Origin: Luteolibacter algae
GTDB lineage: Bacteria > Verrucomicrobiota > Verrucomicrobiia > Verrucomicrobiales > Akkermansiaceae
Reading direction: 5' to 3'
NCBI RefSeq assembly: GCF_042683045.1
Contig: NZ_JBHUIT010000027.1
Coordinates: forward strand, 1 to 64,000
Length of the DNA: 64,000 nt
Shown here: one piece after another, positions 26,828 to 35,219 of the stretch
Numbering within the stretch: the stretch's first letter is position 1
How the letters are laid out: each line of letters starts with the position of its first letter
Program-made: the position numbers and the translations under genes
Notes under the pieces: model-generated
Told to the model about the DNA's origin: nothing
Seen by the model: only the letters and a program-made list of their open reading frames with translations
The model's database searches: none

Positions 26828-27223
26828 TTGGGGGCTGTAGCCACTGATTTCAGCAATCGATCACAGATTGAGTCCAGTGTTTCGGACAATGGCACGGTAA
26901 CGTTGAGCTGGGCCGGGATCGAGGGTAGTGAAGTCGAGCTACAGCAATCATCCGACGAGTCATTCAGCACATCCTTGGTTCGTTATAAAGGTTCTGATCC
27001 GGGGTCCGTTATCACGGGGTTATCAGAAGGGATACATTTCTTCCGGATCCGCGAAGTCCCGCAAAACAGATGGTCGGAGCCCTTGAAGGTAACGGTGGAA
27101 TTTTTTCCTCAAGGGCGGCTCTTCCTCATTCTGGGGCTGGGTGGTATAGTTGTGGTTTCGACAATCGGGACCATTGTCTATGGCCATGTTTCGCATAAAC
27201 GTGAGATGGGAGGTGAGGCGTGA
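26828..27223 (+). CDS. Putative Fn3-like, C-terminally membrane-anchored protein, uncertain start
   Basis: About 131 residues from TTG 26828. The middle (about 12-92) has the alternating pattern of a fibronectin type III-like beta sandwich (TVTLSWAG, ITGLSEGIHFFRIRE, WSEPLKVTV), followed by a single membrane helix (about 98-120) and a short basic tail. The same frame stays open upstream to 26705 and there encodes a signal-peptide-like stretch (FFTHILPVFAIAIFF, then LGAVA before the sandwich), but no ATG, GTG or TTG precedes it; CTG 26762 is the best candidate. The stop overlaps the symporter start by one base, so the protein may be an accessory of that transporter. Function unknown. Confidence 0.55.
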   Translation: MGAVATDFSNRSQIESSVSDNGTVTLSWAGIEGSEVELQQSSDESFSTSLVRYKGSDPGSVITGLSEGIHFFRIREVPQNRWSEPLKVTVEFFPQGRLFLILGLGGIVVVSTIGTIVYGHVSHKREMGGEA

Positions 27224-28638
27224 TGGCGTCAACTGCTGTAATTTCTGTAACAACCGGTTGGCTGATTGTCATCGTTTTGGGAATCGTGTGGATTGGGCTG
27301 GGAATCTATTGGGGAAAAAAGGCGGAAAATTCGGAAGGGTTTATGCTGGCGGGCCGGAAGGTCGGGCTTTCTCTTGGCTCTGCAACCGCGATGGCGACGT
27401 GGGTCACTTCCAACACGACCATGCTGGCCCCGGTCTTCGCGCTGACCCTGGGAGTCTGGGGAATGCTCGCCTACTCGACGGCAAGCTTTGGCCTGATCCT
27501 GTTTTCGTTTTTCGCGGTTAGAATTCGTAAAATTCTTCCCCAAGGAGTTACTGCGGGTGATTTCTTCCGTCTCCGTTACGGAAGGACCGGATGGGCGATA
27601 TTTTTAATAATCACGATGTTGTATTCGCTTTCCTGGTTGGTGAGTATGGCTATAGCCGGTGGGGATCTAATGAACGCGCTAGCCGGGATTCCCTATATTC
27701 AGGGAATGTCGCTGATTTTGGTGGTTTGCGTTCTATACACCCTTTTCGGTGGGCTTTATGCCGTGATCGGCACAGATTTTATCCAGAGCGTGGTTATCCT
27801 GATCGGGATTGTATTTATCGGTTGTCTGGTTGTGGGTCGCCTGGATTTTGACGCGGCATATACCCATGTTCAGACCTATCAACCGTCTCTACTGAAGATC
27901 GCGATGCCTGCGGCGTTACTCGCGGTTTTCAATAATATGCTCTTCGGTTTCGGAGAGGTTTTTCACAACAATGTGTGGTGGTCCAGGGCTTTTGCGATGC
28001 GGAAGGATTTAGCACCCAAGGCATTTTTCCTCTCGGGACTTCTTTGGTTTCCGATACCAATTGCGGCAGGATTCATCGCTCTCGCGGCAGGCCCTCTTGG
28101 GATTAATATTGTAGATGAAAATCAAACCGGCCCGACGGTGGCTGCGGAAGTCATGGGCCAAGCGGGCTTTGGCGCAATTTCCGGAGCGCTGATTCTGATT
28201 GTGCTATTTTGTTCAATGGCTTCGTCAATCGATTCATTGCTCGCTGCCACCTCAGACTTATTGATCCGTGATGTTCACGAAGGTCTTCTGAAAAGAGAGC
28301 ATTCGGAGAAAAATTTCCGCAAAATTGCTTTCGTAGTTATCATTACGGTCGGGTTGATTTCCTGGCTTTTGGCGGTTCCCCATTGGCCAATTATCAACGC
28401 ACTATTCATCTCCGGTCCCTTGGTTGGAAGTCTGATCTGGCCGGTGGTAGCAGGGCTTTATTGGAAAAAAATCAATAGATCGATCGTTCTCATAGGCATT
28501 TTGCTGGGCTGTGCGGGTGGAGTGACGGCCTACTTTACCCTTGGTTGGTTCACTGCCTCCCTTGCGGGAACGGCAATTTCGATGATATTTACTATTTCCG
28601 CCCGTTTTCTGAATCCCTCGCCCGTTAACCGCAGTTAG
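27223..28638 (+). CDS. Sodium:solute symporter family transporter
   Basis: About 471 residues and some 13 hydrophobic helices. The SSS fold is indicated by the GRKVGLSLGSATAMATWVT segment, LFGGLYAVIGTDFIQ and the later SSIDSLLAATSDL sodium-site region. FGFGEVFHNNVWWSRAFAMR resembles the Dur3-like urea/polyamine branch, but substrate cannot be fixed. A strong GGGAGGTGAGG precedes the start; GTG 27220 is an alternative. It is the second gene of a tightly packed operon with carbamoyl- and amide-handling enzymes, so urea, a ureido compound or the operon's product are reasonable substrates. Confidence 0.88.
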   Translation: MASTAVISVTTGWLIVIVLGIVWIGLGIYWGKKAENSEGFMLAGRKVGLSLGSATAMATWVTSNTTMLAPVFALTLGVWGMLAYSTASFGLILFSFFAVRIRKILPQGVTAGDFFRLRYGRTGWAIFLIITMLYSLSWLVSMAIAGGDLMNALAGIPYIQGMSLILVVCVLYTLFGGLYAVIGTDFIQSVVILIGIVFIGCLVVGRLDFDAAYTHVQTYQPSLLKIAMPAALLAVFNNMLFGFGEVFHNNVWWSRAFAMRKDLAPKAFFLSGLLWFPIPIAAGFIALAAGPLGINIVDENQTGPTVAAEVMGQAGFGAISGALILIVLFCSMASSIDSLLAATSDLLIRDVHEGLLKREHSEKNFRKIAFVVIITVGLISWLLAVPHWPIINALFISGPLVGSLIWPVVAGLYWKKINRSIVLIGILLGCAGGVTAYFTLGWFTASLAGTAISMIFTISARFLNPSPVNRS

Positions 28639-28645
28639 ACTTCCC

Positions 28646-28765
28646 ATGTTTTCCCAAAGCTTTCTCCATATCCTCATTGTCACAGCTCTGGCTTGGACAA
28701 TGTCGGGCTTACTGCTGCTAATCGTTCTCTTTGTCAGAGATTGGCTGAAAGGAACTCTATGGTGA
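28646..28765 (+). CDS. 39-residue single-helix protein, putative symporter small accessory protein
   Basis: An ATG-initiated frame of 39 codons, starting seven bases after the symporter stop and overlapping the start of the carbamoyltransferase gene by seven bases. It encodes one membrane helix (about residues 8-31) followed by the basic/aromatic tail RDWLKGTLW. One-helix proteins of 30-40 residues sit directly behind many SSS and NSS transporter genes and are known as symporter small accessory proteins or MetS-type subunits. Position and character fit that class. Its own ribosome binding site is weak, so it probably depends on coupling to the symporter. Confidence 0.7.
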   Translation: MFSQSFLHILIVTALAWTMSGLLLLIVLFVRDWLKGTLW

Positions 28766-29934
28766 GACCTGATGATGCAATGATTTTACCTCCTAAGCCA
28801 AACTTTAGATCCAATATGGACCAAGAACCCAATGCGACCCTGCAGGCGGGTATTCGCGAAAATGCGATCACCCAAAACATCGAACCTCCGGAAGGATCCG
28901 AAGCGATCCGTCCGGAACCTTCAGATCTTTTCATCAATAATCCTGTCGACTTCTCCGTGTTGAGGGAACTCGAGGGAAAGAGTGTCCTCACTGCGAGTCA
29001 GTTTTCATTCGATCAAGTAGTGGAGCTTGCCAAATTGGCAGCAATTTTGGAAAAAATCGAAATTTGGCCTTATCATCCGCTGGACGGTAAGATTGCGGTC
29101 ACAGCATTCTTTGAAGCTTCTACCAGGACAAGAACCAGTTTTGAAAGTGCGGTTCTGCGTCTGGATGGCAAAGTAATTTCTATTGCCGACGGCAGAACCA
29201 CCGGCCAAGCGAAGGGGGAATCACTTTCGGATATTGGCGAGATGTTCAACGCCTATGCGGATCTTGTGATCATGCGGCATACTGATACCAATGGGCCGGA
29301 TGAAATTTTGAAGAATCTTCGGATTCCCCTGATTAATGCTGGAAATGGTTCTGGCGAGCATCCCACCCAAGCGCTCGCGGATTGGTTCGCTCTATTGAAA
29401 TGGATGCCAGCTCTGGCAAGTCCTCATCATGAAGGCGAGCCGCTTCTTAACTTCGGCATATTGGGAACACCCGGTTCAATGCGGGCGGTGAAGTCATTCC
29501 TTTTGATGTCGCTTTTGTTCAAGGATCACATCGGCAAGGTCACGGTGATCTCGGAAATGGCGGATCCTTTCGGAGAAGAAGTTACGGCTCGCCTTACCGA
29601 GGCCGGAATCGATTACGAAGTATCAAACGACGTCCGGGAGCATCTTCCGACCCTCGATGTAATCTACATGAATTCCATCGCCTTCCTGGGTGACTCCTAT
29701 AAGAGCATGGACAGTCGTTTCAAGCTGAACTCGGAGAGTGAGATCAAGAAAAGCACAGTAATTCTCCACCCGATGGCTCGCCTTGACGAGCTGGATACTT
29801 CACTCGATAGCACGGCTCACAATCTCTACTTTTCGCAAGCTCACGGAGCTGTGTTCATCCGGCAGGCGCTGCTGATGGCGGTGCTGGGGCGCCTGAGTGC
29901 GCTTCCTAATCTTACAGATCTCAAACCTATCTAA
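28759..29934 (+). CDS. Aspartate carbamoyltransferase-like enzyme with altered acceptor site
   Basis: About 391 residues from ATG 28759, preceded by AAAGGA at good spacing. It carries the carbamoyl-phosphate motif STRTRT (121-126), a KGESLSD loop, MRH, HPTQAL (from 201) and a TPGSMRAVKS segment with the Arg equivalent to E. coli R167. The loop that in true ATCase reads TRVQKER (R229, Q231, binding the aspartate side chain) is here MNSIAFLGDSY (about 304-314), and HPLPR is HPMAR (337-341). It also has about 70 extra N-terminal residues. I infer carbamoyl transfer to an amino acid other than aspartate, perhaps with a neutral side chain. A diverged pyrB for pyrimidine synthesis is the alternative. 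Confidence 0.8.
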   Translation: MVRPDDAMILPPKPNFRSNMDQEPNATLQAGIRENAITQNIEPPEGSEAIRPEPSDLFINNPVDFSVLRELEGKSVLTASQFSFDQVVELAKLAAILEKIEIWPYHPLDGKIAVTAFFEASTRTRTSFESAVLRLDGKVISIADGRTTGQAKGESLSDIGEMFNAYADLVIMRHTDTNGPDEILKNLRIPLINAGNGSGEHPTQALADWFALLKWMPALASPHHEGEPLLNFGILGTPGSMRAVKSFLLMSLLFKDHIGKVTVISEMADPFGEEVTARLTEAGIDYEVSNDVREHLPTLDVIYMNSIAFLGDSYKSMDSRFKLNSESEIKKSTVILHPMARLDELDTSLDSTAHNLYFSQAHGAVFIRQALLMAVLGRLSALPNLTDLKPI

Positions 29935-29955
29935 AACAACTACTATATTTATCTT

Positions 29956-31911
29956 ATGTGCGGCATTGCCGGCCATTTTTCGGCCAAACCTCTTCCTGAA
30001 AACTCACCTGAACTACTGGATCGCCAGTTGGAAACTATCGTGCACCGTGGTCCGGATGGGCGGGGGCATTATATCGATAACGCGAAGGGTGTGGCGCTGG
30101 GCCATACACGCCTTGCGATCAATGATCTGGAAGGTGGTTGCCAACCTTTGCACGCAGTGGATGGAAGATACGTGCTGACGACGAACGGAGAGTTTTACGA
30201 CTTCAAGCGCCATCGCGCAACGATGATGGCAGAAGGTGATAGGTTTCTGACTAAATCCGACTCTGAGATAGCGATCGGGCTATACCGGAAGTTCGGCTTG
30301 GATTTTACCGAGCACTTGCGGGGAGAGTTTGCTTTCGCGTTGTATGATCGAACCGCAGACGAGCTCATCTTGTTGAGAGACCGTTTCGGAGTGCGGCCAC
30401 TTTTCTTTTGGGTATCCCCGGATAAAAGCAAGATCGTCTATGGCTCCGAGGCGAAATCCGTGCTGGCTCATCCAGATGTGCCGGCACGTTTGGATCGCAA
30501 GGCGGCCCTACATCAGCTGATGCAGACAATCGCTCCTGGAATGAGTGCGTTTGAGAACATCGAGTCGTTGGCACCAGGCCATTTCCTGCGCATCAGAAAG
30601 CGAAACGGACAGCTCGACATCCATCAGCAGCGTTACTGGGATTTCGATTTTCCACATGAGGAAGAACGACCAGGCAAGGTGGATGAAAAAGAGCACGTGG
30701 AAATTGTTCGTGAGGAATTGATCAAGGCTATCGTGCTAAGACTCGAGGCTGATGTGCCGGTTGGCTGTTATCTTTCCGGAGGGATTGATTCCTGCTGCAT
30801 CCTTGGCCTTGCGACCGGGGCGATGCAATCACCTACAAAGGCCTATACCATCTCCTTTGATGATGATGCCTACGATGAGGCTCCTATTGCCAAGCAAATG
30901 GCGGAGTCCATGGGGGCGGACCAGGAAGTCATCAATCTGAACGCTGCCGACCTATATGGAGAGAATTATGTGAACACGGTGTGGCATGCGGAGCGGACAT
31001 TTTACAATACCTTAGGCGTGGCGAAGAATCTGATGTCCAAGCGGGTCAAGGAATCAGGCTATCGATGCGTGATTACCGGTGAGGGTGCGGATGAGCTTTT
31101 TGCAGGCTATCCAGCTTTGAAGAGAGATATGTTTCTGCACGGATTAAAGCATGAGCCGGAGAATGTTCGTGCGGAGTATCAGGCAGCTTTGGAGAAAACG
31201 AACTCTCTCTTCAAGGGCGCGATTCTGGCAGAAACCCAGCGGACCCATCACAAATGGGAATCACTTTGCGGATTTACTCCGTCGTGGATCCAGCCATGGA
31301 TGGACACGTTGGATCTCGCCCGTCCTTTGCTCTCCGACGATTTATTGCATGAGCTGGAAGGCTATGATCCCATTGAGGAGATAGCCAACCGTATCGATCC
31401 GAGTATGGTCGAGGGGAGACATCCGCTGGATATTGCTCAATACACTTGGTCGAAATGTCAGCTGGAGGGGCAGATTCTAAACTGGGGCGGTGACCGGGTG
31501 GATATGGCAAACTCCATGGAGTCCCGTCCGGCATTTCTTGATCATCACCTGGCAGCAGCAGCGGTGAAGGTTCCCCCCAACCTGAGAATCAAGGGAAACA
31601 TCGAGAAACATGTATTACGGGAAGCTGTGAAGGGTGTCTTACCGGAAGTTCTCTACAAACGTGAAAAGTTTGCCTTCATGGCCCCCCCGGCTCACACGGA
31701 TAAAGCCAAGATGGCGAAAGTGGAGGAACTCGTCAGTCAATATCTCAATGCATCTGTAATTGAGGATGCGGGTATTTGCTCCCCGGAGCGTGTGGCGAGG
31801 TTCCTGGAGGGTTACCGCCGCGATACGGATCCTACCTCTCTGGTCCGCAAAGACACGTTGCTGAACCATTTGCTCACGCTTCATATTCTCCACCGCCAGT
31901 TTACTTCGTGA
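29956..31911 (+). CDS. asnB: Glutamine-dependent asparagine synthase family amidotransferase
   Basis: A 651-residue two-domain enzyme. The class II glutaminase begins with the nucleophile C2 (MCGIAG) and has RGPDG at 31-35 and NGEFYD at 77-82. The synthetase domain has the pyrophosphate loop SGGIDS at 274-279 and VITGEGADELFAGY. Both active sites look intact. Such enzymes amidate a carboxylate, classically aspartate, using glutamine and ATP; relatives such as AsnO of the NAGGN osmolyte pathway amidate a peptide C terminus. It follows the carbamoyltransferase by 21 bases and overlaps the next gene by four. In this operon a substrate other than aspartate is plausible. Confidence 0.85.
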   Translation: MCGIAGHFSAKPLPENSPELLDRQLETIVHRGPDGRGHYIDNAKGVALGHTRLAINDLEGGCQPLHAVDGRYVLTTNGEFYDFKRHRATMMAEGDRFLTKSDSEIAIGLYRKFGLDFTEHLRGEFAFALYDRTADELILLRDRFGVRPLFFWVSPDKSKIVYGSEAKSVLAHPDVPARLDRKAALHQLMQTIAPGMSAFENIESLAPGHFLRIRKRNGQLDIHQQRYWDFDFPHEEERPGKVDEKEHVEIVREELIKAIVLRLEADVPVGCYLSGGIDSCCILGLATGAMQSPTKAYTISFDDDAYDEAPIAKQMAESMGADQEVINLNAADLYGENYVNTVWHAERTFYNTLGVAKNLMSKRVKESGYRCVITGEGADELFAGYPALKRDMFLHGLKHEPENVRAEYQAALEKTNSLFKGAILAETQRTHHKWESLCGFTPSWIQPWMDTLDLARPLLSDDLLHELEGYDPIEEIANRIDPSMVEGRHPLDIAQYTWSKCQLEGQILNWGGDRVDMANSMESRPAFLDHHLAAAAVKVPPNLRIKGNIEKHVLREAVKGVLPEVLYKREKFAFMAPPAHTDKAKMAKVEELVSQYLNASVIEDAGICSPERVARFLEGYRRDTDPTSLVRKDTLLNHLLTLHILHRQFTS

Positions 31912-33170
31912 AAACTCCTGAAAAGCTCAGAGTCGATATAGAACGGATCAAATCCGACATTCTCACACTCGCCGCGATAGGAAAGAACGAGCAGGATCGT
32001 GGAATATACCGGATGGCCTTCTCCGACAAGGATATGGAGGGGAAACGCTGGCTGACGAAGAGAATTTCGGAGAATGGCCTCGAGGCCTCGAGCGATGGCG
32101 CTGCAAACGTATCAGGCGTATTGAAGGGAGAAGCAGATTATCCGCGCATCTACGTAGGCTCCCACATTGATACGGTTCCATGTGCGGGGATGTTGGATGG
32201 AACCTTGGGGGTGGTTGTCGGTCTGGAATGTCTGCGCGTGCTTTGTGCGGAAAAAATACAGCCAAAAAAGAGCTTGGAACTGATCGCCTTCAGCGACGAG
32301 GAAGGCCGCTTCGGCGGAACTTTTGGCTCTGAAGCGTTTACCGGCACGTTAACGATGGAAAAGGTCGAGAGTGCAAAGGATCTGAACGGTGTAAGGCTGT
32401 GGGATGCGATGGCAGCACATGGCATGGATCCCTTGAAAGCGCTTGATGCAACCCGGCGCCCCGATGAGATCAATTCCTACCTGGAGCTCCACATAGAACA
32501 GGGACCCGTGCTGGACGAGAATCGCCTGCAAGTCGGCATCGTTGAAAGTATCACAGGCCTTCAATCATGGTCCCTGAGGTTCACTGGTGAGGCAAACCAT
32601 GCGGGAACCACACCGATGGACTATCGGAAAGATGCGTTCATGGGACTGGCGGATTTTGCCCATGAATTACCTCGGATTTTGGAAGAGAACGGCGGCGATC
32701 ATTCGCGGGCAACCATAGGAAAGGCAGAAATCCTACCGGGTGCGCCAAATTCCGTGCCGGGCATGGTAGAATTTTCGCTCGATTTCCGGGATCCGTCTCC
32801 GGAAATTCTGAATGAGCTATCCCTCGCATTCCAGAAGGCTTTGGCAGCGATTTCACGGCGCCGCGGATTGAAATTCGAATTTCATATCCAGGGGGAGATT
32901 CATCCCGTTGCTTCCGATAGCCGTCTGACGGAACTGCTGCAGGACCAAGCCGAGACCCTTGGCTTGAATTTTACCCGTATGCTCAGCGGCGCAGCCCACG
33001 ATGCGCAATTGGTGGGACGGATTGCTCCGATGGCCATGATTTTCGTGCCGAGTAAAGGGGGGATGAGCCACTCGCCCGCGGAATGGACCGCATGGGAAGA
33101 TATTGAAGCCGGTGCCAATTTGATGCTCTCCACGCTATATCAATTGGCCATGAAACCCTTGGGATCATAA
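31908..33170 (+). CDS. M20-type Zn-dependent N-carbamoyl amidohydrolase (AllC/HyuC-like)
   Basis: A 420-residue enzyme from GTG 31908, which overlaps the previous stop codon as GTGA; an earlier in-frame start would run over asnB. The metal site is visible as GSHIDTV (H86, D88), D97 in the LDGTLG segment and SDEEGRFGG (E131/E132). HIEQGPVL, NHAGTTPMDYRKD, SGAAHDA and GGMSHSPAEW are the conserved blocks of allantoate amidohydrolases and N-carbamoyl-L-amino-acid hydrolases. It should remove a carbamoyl group as ammonia and CO2 from a ureido acid. Which substrate cannot be told; the neighbouring carbamoyltransferase suggests it reverses that modification. Confidence 0.85.
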   Translation: MKTPEKLRVDIERIKSDILTLAAIGKNEQDRGIYRMAFSDKDMEGKRWLTKRISENGLEASSDGAANVSGVLKGEADYPRIYVGSHIDTVPCAGMLDGTLGVVVGLECLRVLCAEKIQPKKSLELIAFSDEEGRFGGTFGSEAFTGTLTMEKVESAKDLNGVRLWDAMAAHGMDPLKALDATRRPDEINSYLELHIEQGPVLDENRLQVGIVESITGLQSWSLRFTGEANHAGTTPMDYRKDAFMGLADFAHELPRILEENGGDHSRATIGKAEILPGAPNSVPGMVEFSLDFRDPSPEILNELSLAFQKALAAISRRRGLKFEFHIQGEIHPVASDSRLTELLQDQAETLGLNFTRMLSGAAHDAQLVGRIAPMAMIFVPSKGGMSHSPAEWTAWEDIEAGANLMLSTLYQLAMKPLGS

Positions 33171-33173
33171 CTT

Positions 33174-33890
33174 ATGACAGATGATAATTTGCTGGATCCA
33201 TTGACTCCGATCTATCGCGAGTCATTTGCGGAAAATCCGAAACATGAAAAGGATCTACGGAACCGGAACACCGCGCTCTTGTGTATAGATATGCAGTATC
33301 TGGATGCTGCCGAGGGGCACGGTCTCTTTGCTGAAAACGATAAATCCCCGATTCCGCTCGACGAGATGCGGTATTATTTCGATAGGCTCAAGAGCACGGT
33401 TTTCCCGAACGTCCACAATCTCCAGAATTGTTTCCGGATGCACGGACTGGAGGTGATCCACGTTCGTATTCAGTCACTTACCCATGATGGAAGAGACCGG
33501 GGGAAGGGTCATAAACGGTTGAATTTGCATGTCGCGCCCGGTTCGGCGGATGCTTGTTTCATCGAAGAAGTAGCACCGGTGGGGGACGAGATTGTGATCA
33601 ATAAAACGGCAAGCGGTGTCTTTTCGTCCACAAACCTTCACTACGTCCTGACAAATCTCGGTATCAGTTCTCTTTATGTTGTAGGTGTTTACACAAATGA
33701 GTGTGTGGAAACGACGGTCAGAGATGCATGTGACCTGGGTTATCTGGTAACAATGGTCGATGACTGCTGTGCGACCGTCACGCCAGAGCTACATGAGGCC
33801 AGCCTCAAAACACTCCGCGATCGCTATGCTCGCATCATCACCGCTGAAGAGGCAATGGATGCGATCGAGCGCGAAGTGAAGGAAATCTGA
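33174..33890 (+). CDS. Isochorismatase-family cysteine hydrolase
   Basis: A 238-residue hydrolase with the family triad: D39 in CIDMQ, K144 in INKTASGVF and nucleophile C177 in TNECVE. Relatives include N-carbamoylsarcosine amidase, ureidoacrylate hydrolase RutB and nicotinamidase, all of which cleave amide or ureido bonds. It starts three bases after the previous stop and ends three bases before the convergent thrC stop, closing the operon. Deamidation or decarbamoylation of the operon's metabolite is likely; the precise reaction is not readable from sequence. Confidence 0.85.
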   Translation: MTDDNLLDPLTPIYRESFAENPKHEKDLRNRNTALLCIDMQYLDAAEGHGLFAENDKSPIPLDEMRYYFDRLKSTVFPNVHNLQNCFRMHGLEVIHVRIQSLTHDGRDRGKGHKRLNLHVAPGSADACFIEEVAPVGDEIVINKTASGVFSSTNLHYVLTNLGISSLYVVGVYTNECVETTVRDACDLGYLVTMVDDCCATVTPELHEASLKTLRDRYARIITAEEAMDAIEREVKEI

Positions 33891-33893
33891 GAG

Positions 33894-35198
33894 TTAGATG
33901 ACATTGTCACCGAGCCAGGCGCGGAAGGTTTCCCAATCCTTTGGCAGCTCTGTGGCTACCTTTTCCTGATCTGCGAGGACAGCGAGCCGCTCGGGAATAT
34001 CCACTTTTCCCACGCCTAGCTCTGCATCCATCACATCCGGGAACTTGGCCGGATGTGCAGTCTCCAATGTAATCGTCGCAGAGCCGGGATGCGCCGCCCG
34101 GTAGTTGCGGGCGGCCAACCAGCCCACGGCTCCATGCGGATCGATTTCATAATTGAACAAAGATTTCACTTCGCGCACGGCGGCTCGGGTTTCTCCATCC
34201 GAAAAACTTATGCCACTGACGCTCTCCCGCATTTTTTGCCAGGAATTTCCAAACAGTGCCTGCATGCGGACAAAATTTGATGGCGCTCCCACATCCATCG
34301 CGTTCGAAATTGTCGCGATACTTGGGCGTGGGGTATATTCGCCCTTTTTGAGATATTCCGGGACGACGTCATTCCGGTTCGTCGCCGCGAGGAAATGCTC
34401 GACTGGCAGGCCGACCTGTTTCGCAAGAAGTCCCGCAGTCAGGTTGCCAAAGTTTCCGGAAGGGATCACAAAGGTGGGCTTCACTCCTTCGGGAAGCTGT
34501 CTAGCACTGTGGATATAGTAGAAGCTTTGCGGGACAAGACGCGAGAGGTTGATCGAGTTCGCAGAAGTCAGGTTCATGCGCTCTGCGACCTCGCGGTCCA
34601 GAAACGCTTTTTTTACAAGCGCCTGGCAATCATCGAAGGTGCCATCGATTTCCAATGCGGTGATGTTTCCACCCAGGGCGGTGAGTTGCTTTTCCTGAAG
34701 GCCGGATACTTTACCCTTCGGATATAAAATGATCACACGGGTGCCCGGAACATTATGAAAAGCCGAAGCAACCGCGCCACCGGTATCGCCGGAGGTAGCG
34801 ACCAATACGGTAAGCAGTCTGTCTTCCCCGCGGGTGAGATGTGCCATGAGCCGGGCCATGAAGCGGGCTCCAAAATCTTTGAACGCAAGAGTCGGGCCAT
34901 GGAAAAGCTCAAGAATATGATCTCCCGGAGCTAGGGTGACGAGCGGGGCGTCGAAGGCAAGTGTGCCCTCAACAATATCGCGGAGTTCCGGCGCGGGGAC
35001 ATCCTCGCCGAAGAAAGCTTCAGCCACGGCGAAGCCAATTTCCTGAAATGTCAGCTCACGCCAGATGGTCCAGAAGTCTCTCCCGAGAACTGGCAGCTCA
35101 TTCGGCATGTAAAGGCCATTGTCCGGCGGAAGAGAGCGTAGAATCGCTTCCTTGAGATCGACCTGGTGGCTTGGATTACTGGTGGAGTGATATTTCAC
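33894..35198 (-). CDS. thrC: Threonine synthase
   Basis: A 434-residue PLP enzyme converting O-phosphohomoserine to threonine. The PLP lysine is K107 in FHGPTLAFKDFG, and the phosphate-binding region ATSGDTGGAVASAF is present. Length matches the longer E. coli-like class. It is encoded 21 bases downstream of thrB, so thrB-thrC form an operon. Confidence 0.95.
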   Translation of the reverse strand: MKYHSTSNPSHQVDLKEAILRSLPPDNGLYMPNELPVLGRDFWTIWRELTFQEIGFAVAEAFFGEDVPAPELRDIVEGTLAFDAPLVTLAPGDHILELFHGPTLAFKDFGARFMARLMAHLTRGEDRLLTVLVATSGDTGGAVASAFHNVPGTRVIILYPKGKVSGLQEKQLTALGGNITALEIDGTFDDCQALVKKAFLDREVAERMNLTSANSINLSRLVPQSFYYIHSARQLPEGVKPTFVIPSGNFGNLTAGLLAKQVGLPVEHFLAATNRNDVVPEYLKKGEYTPRPSIATISNAMDVGAPSNFVRMQALFGNSWQKMRESVSGISFSDGETRAAVREVKSLFNYEIDPHGAVGWLAARNYRAAHPGSATITLETAHPAKFPDVMDAELGVGKVDIPERLAVLADQEKVATELPKDWETFRAWLGDNVI

Positions 35199-35219
35199 GG
35201 CACTTGAAGATGGTTTGAG

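Noticed and set aside
31776..31907. Earlier start for the M20 hydrolase
   Set aside because: These codons lie inside the asnB coding sequence in another frame; the GTGA overlap at 31908 gives the normal family length.
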